Shown: positions 32,351-32,541 of the stretch, piece by piece
How the letters are laid out: every line of letters starts with the position of its first letter
How positions within the stretch are numbered: position 1 is the first letter of the stretch
DNA from: a virus
Length of the DNA stretch: 32,541 nt
Strand: one strand, 5' to 3'
Virus record (IMG/VR): IMGVR_UViG_3300009164_000211
Span: 1 to 32,541 of that record
The notes under the pieces: model-generated
Seen by the model: only the letters and a program-made list of their open reading frames with translations
The model's database searches: none
What the model was told of the DNA's origin: nothing
Made by a program: the position numbers and the translations under genes

Positions 32351-32541
32351 ATGGCAGACCCAAGACAAGAAGTATATGACTATATCCGGTTGCGTCTCGG
32401 CGATGGCATGGTAGATGTTGAGCTTGATCCAGCGCACTACAACAGTGCCTTGGAACAAGCAATAGATGTGTACCGCCAACGTGGCGCAAACAGCACAGAA
32501 GAAAGTTATGCGTTCTTAGAATTGCAACCTGAAACTGTGGA
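32351..32541 (+). CDS. 13: Head completion (neck) protein gp13, 5' part
   Basis: The first 63 residues are visible; the gene runs off the window. T4 gp13 joins gp14 at the neck after DNA packaging. The segment LRLGDGMVDVELDPAHYNSA followed by LEQAIDVYRQRGANSTEESY is the characteristic start of T4-like cyanophage gp13. ATG follows GAGGA by 5 nt. In T4 gene 13 is directly before 14 and 15 in the same direction. Here gp14 and gp15 lie on the other strand with an unrelated gene between, so the neck block has been rearranged. Confidence 0.85.
   Translation, partial: MADPRQEVYDYIRLRLGDGMVDVELDPAHYNSALEQAIDVYRQRGANSTEESYAFLELQPETV

Overview
The window is part of the late structural region of a tailed, T4-type myovirus, most likely an aquatic phage related to the marine cyanophage/pelagiphage T4-like groups. 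The grounds are a recognisable T4 head set in T4 order (portal gp20, two small prohead core proteins, protease gp21, scaffold gp22, major capsid gp23), T4 neck proteins gp13, gp14 and gp15, promoters resembling the T4 late element TATAAATA, and cyanophage-type virion structural proteins with repetitive Thr/Ser/Gly/Ala-rich chains. No integrase, tRNA, CRISPR array, origin or host gene was seen. The host cannot be read from the sequence.

Layout. 1-5358 (+): head module, from the 3' part of the portal gene to gp23, closed by a strong intrinsic terminator at 5387-5421. 5446-12264 (+): three short fibre-like genes, then a 1231-residue protein with four PKD-type domains and a 465-residue partner; most of the junctions are TAATG overlaps. 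12361-21795 (+): a 2300-residue repeat protein and an 824-residue fibre protein, closed by a terminator at 21803-21838. 21883-27525 (+): a fibre gene with 111-bp tandem repeats, a two-gene enzyme cassette (a GT42/DUF115-like protein and a SAM methyltransferase), and an 825-residue fibre protein. 27518-30987 (-): a leftward operon gp14, gp15, Nudix hydrolase. 31080-32541 (+): an unrecognised 413-residue protein behind a perfect sigma70 promoter, then the start of gp13.

How it works together. The head genes build a gp23 prohead on a gp22/gp67-like core around the portal. gp21 then cuts these proteins at (L/I)xE|(A/G/S) sites, which I can place in gp23, gp22, gp21 and both small core proteins. 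gp13, gp14 and gp15 complete the head-tail joint. About 20 kb of the window encodes proteins assembled from a small set of exchangeable beta-rich modules, including two alternative C-terminal domains; these are probably fibres or whiskers for host recognition. The enzyme cassette between two fibre genes could modify surface glycans or the fibres, but this is inference.

Regulation. TAAATA-core late promoters precede nearly every transcription-unit start. Predicted late leaders fall into two classes: very short (11-17 nt, Shine-Dalgarno close to the 5' end) and long (41-61 nt). Three of the four long ones begin with a hairpin at about +3. Between gp14 and the 413-residue gene, a leftward late promoter lies 2 bp from a rightward consensus sigma70 promoter.
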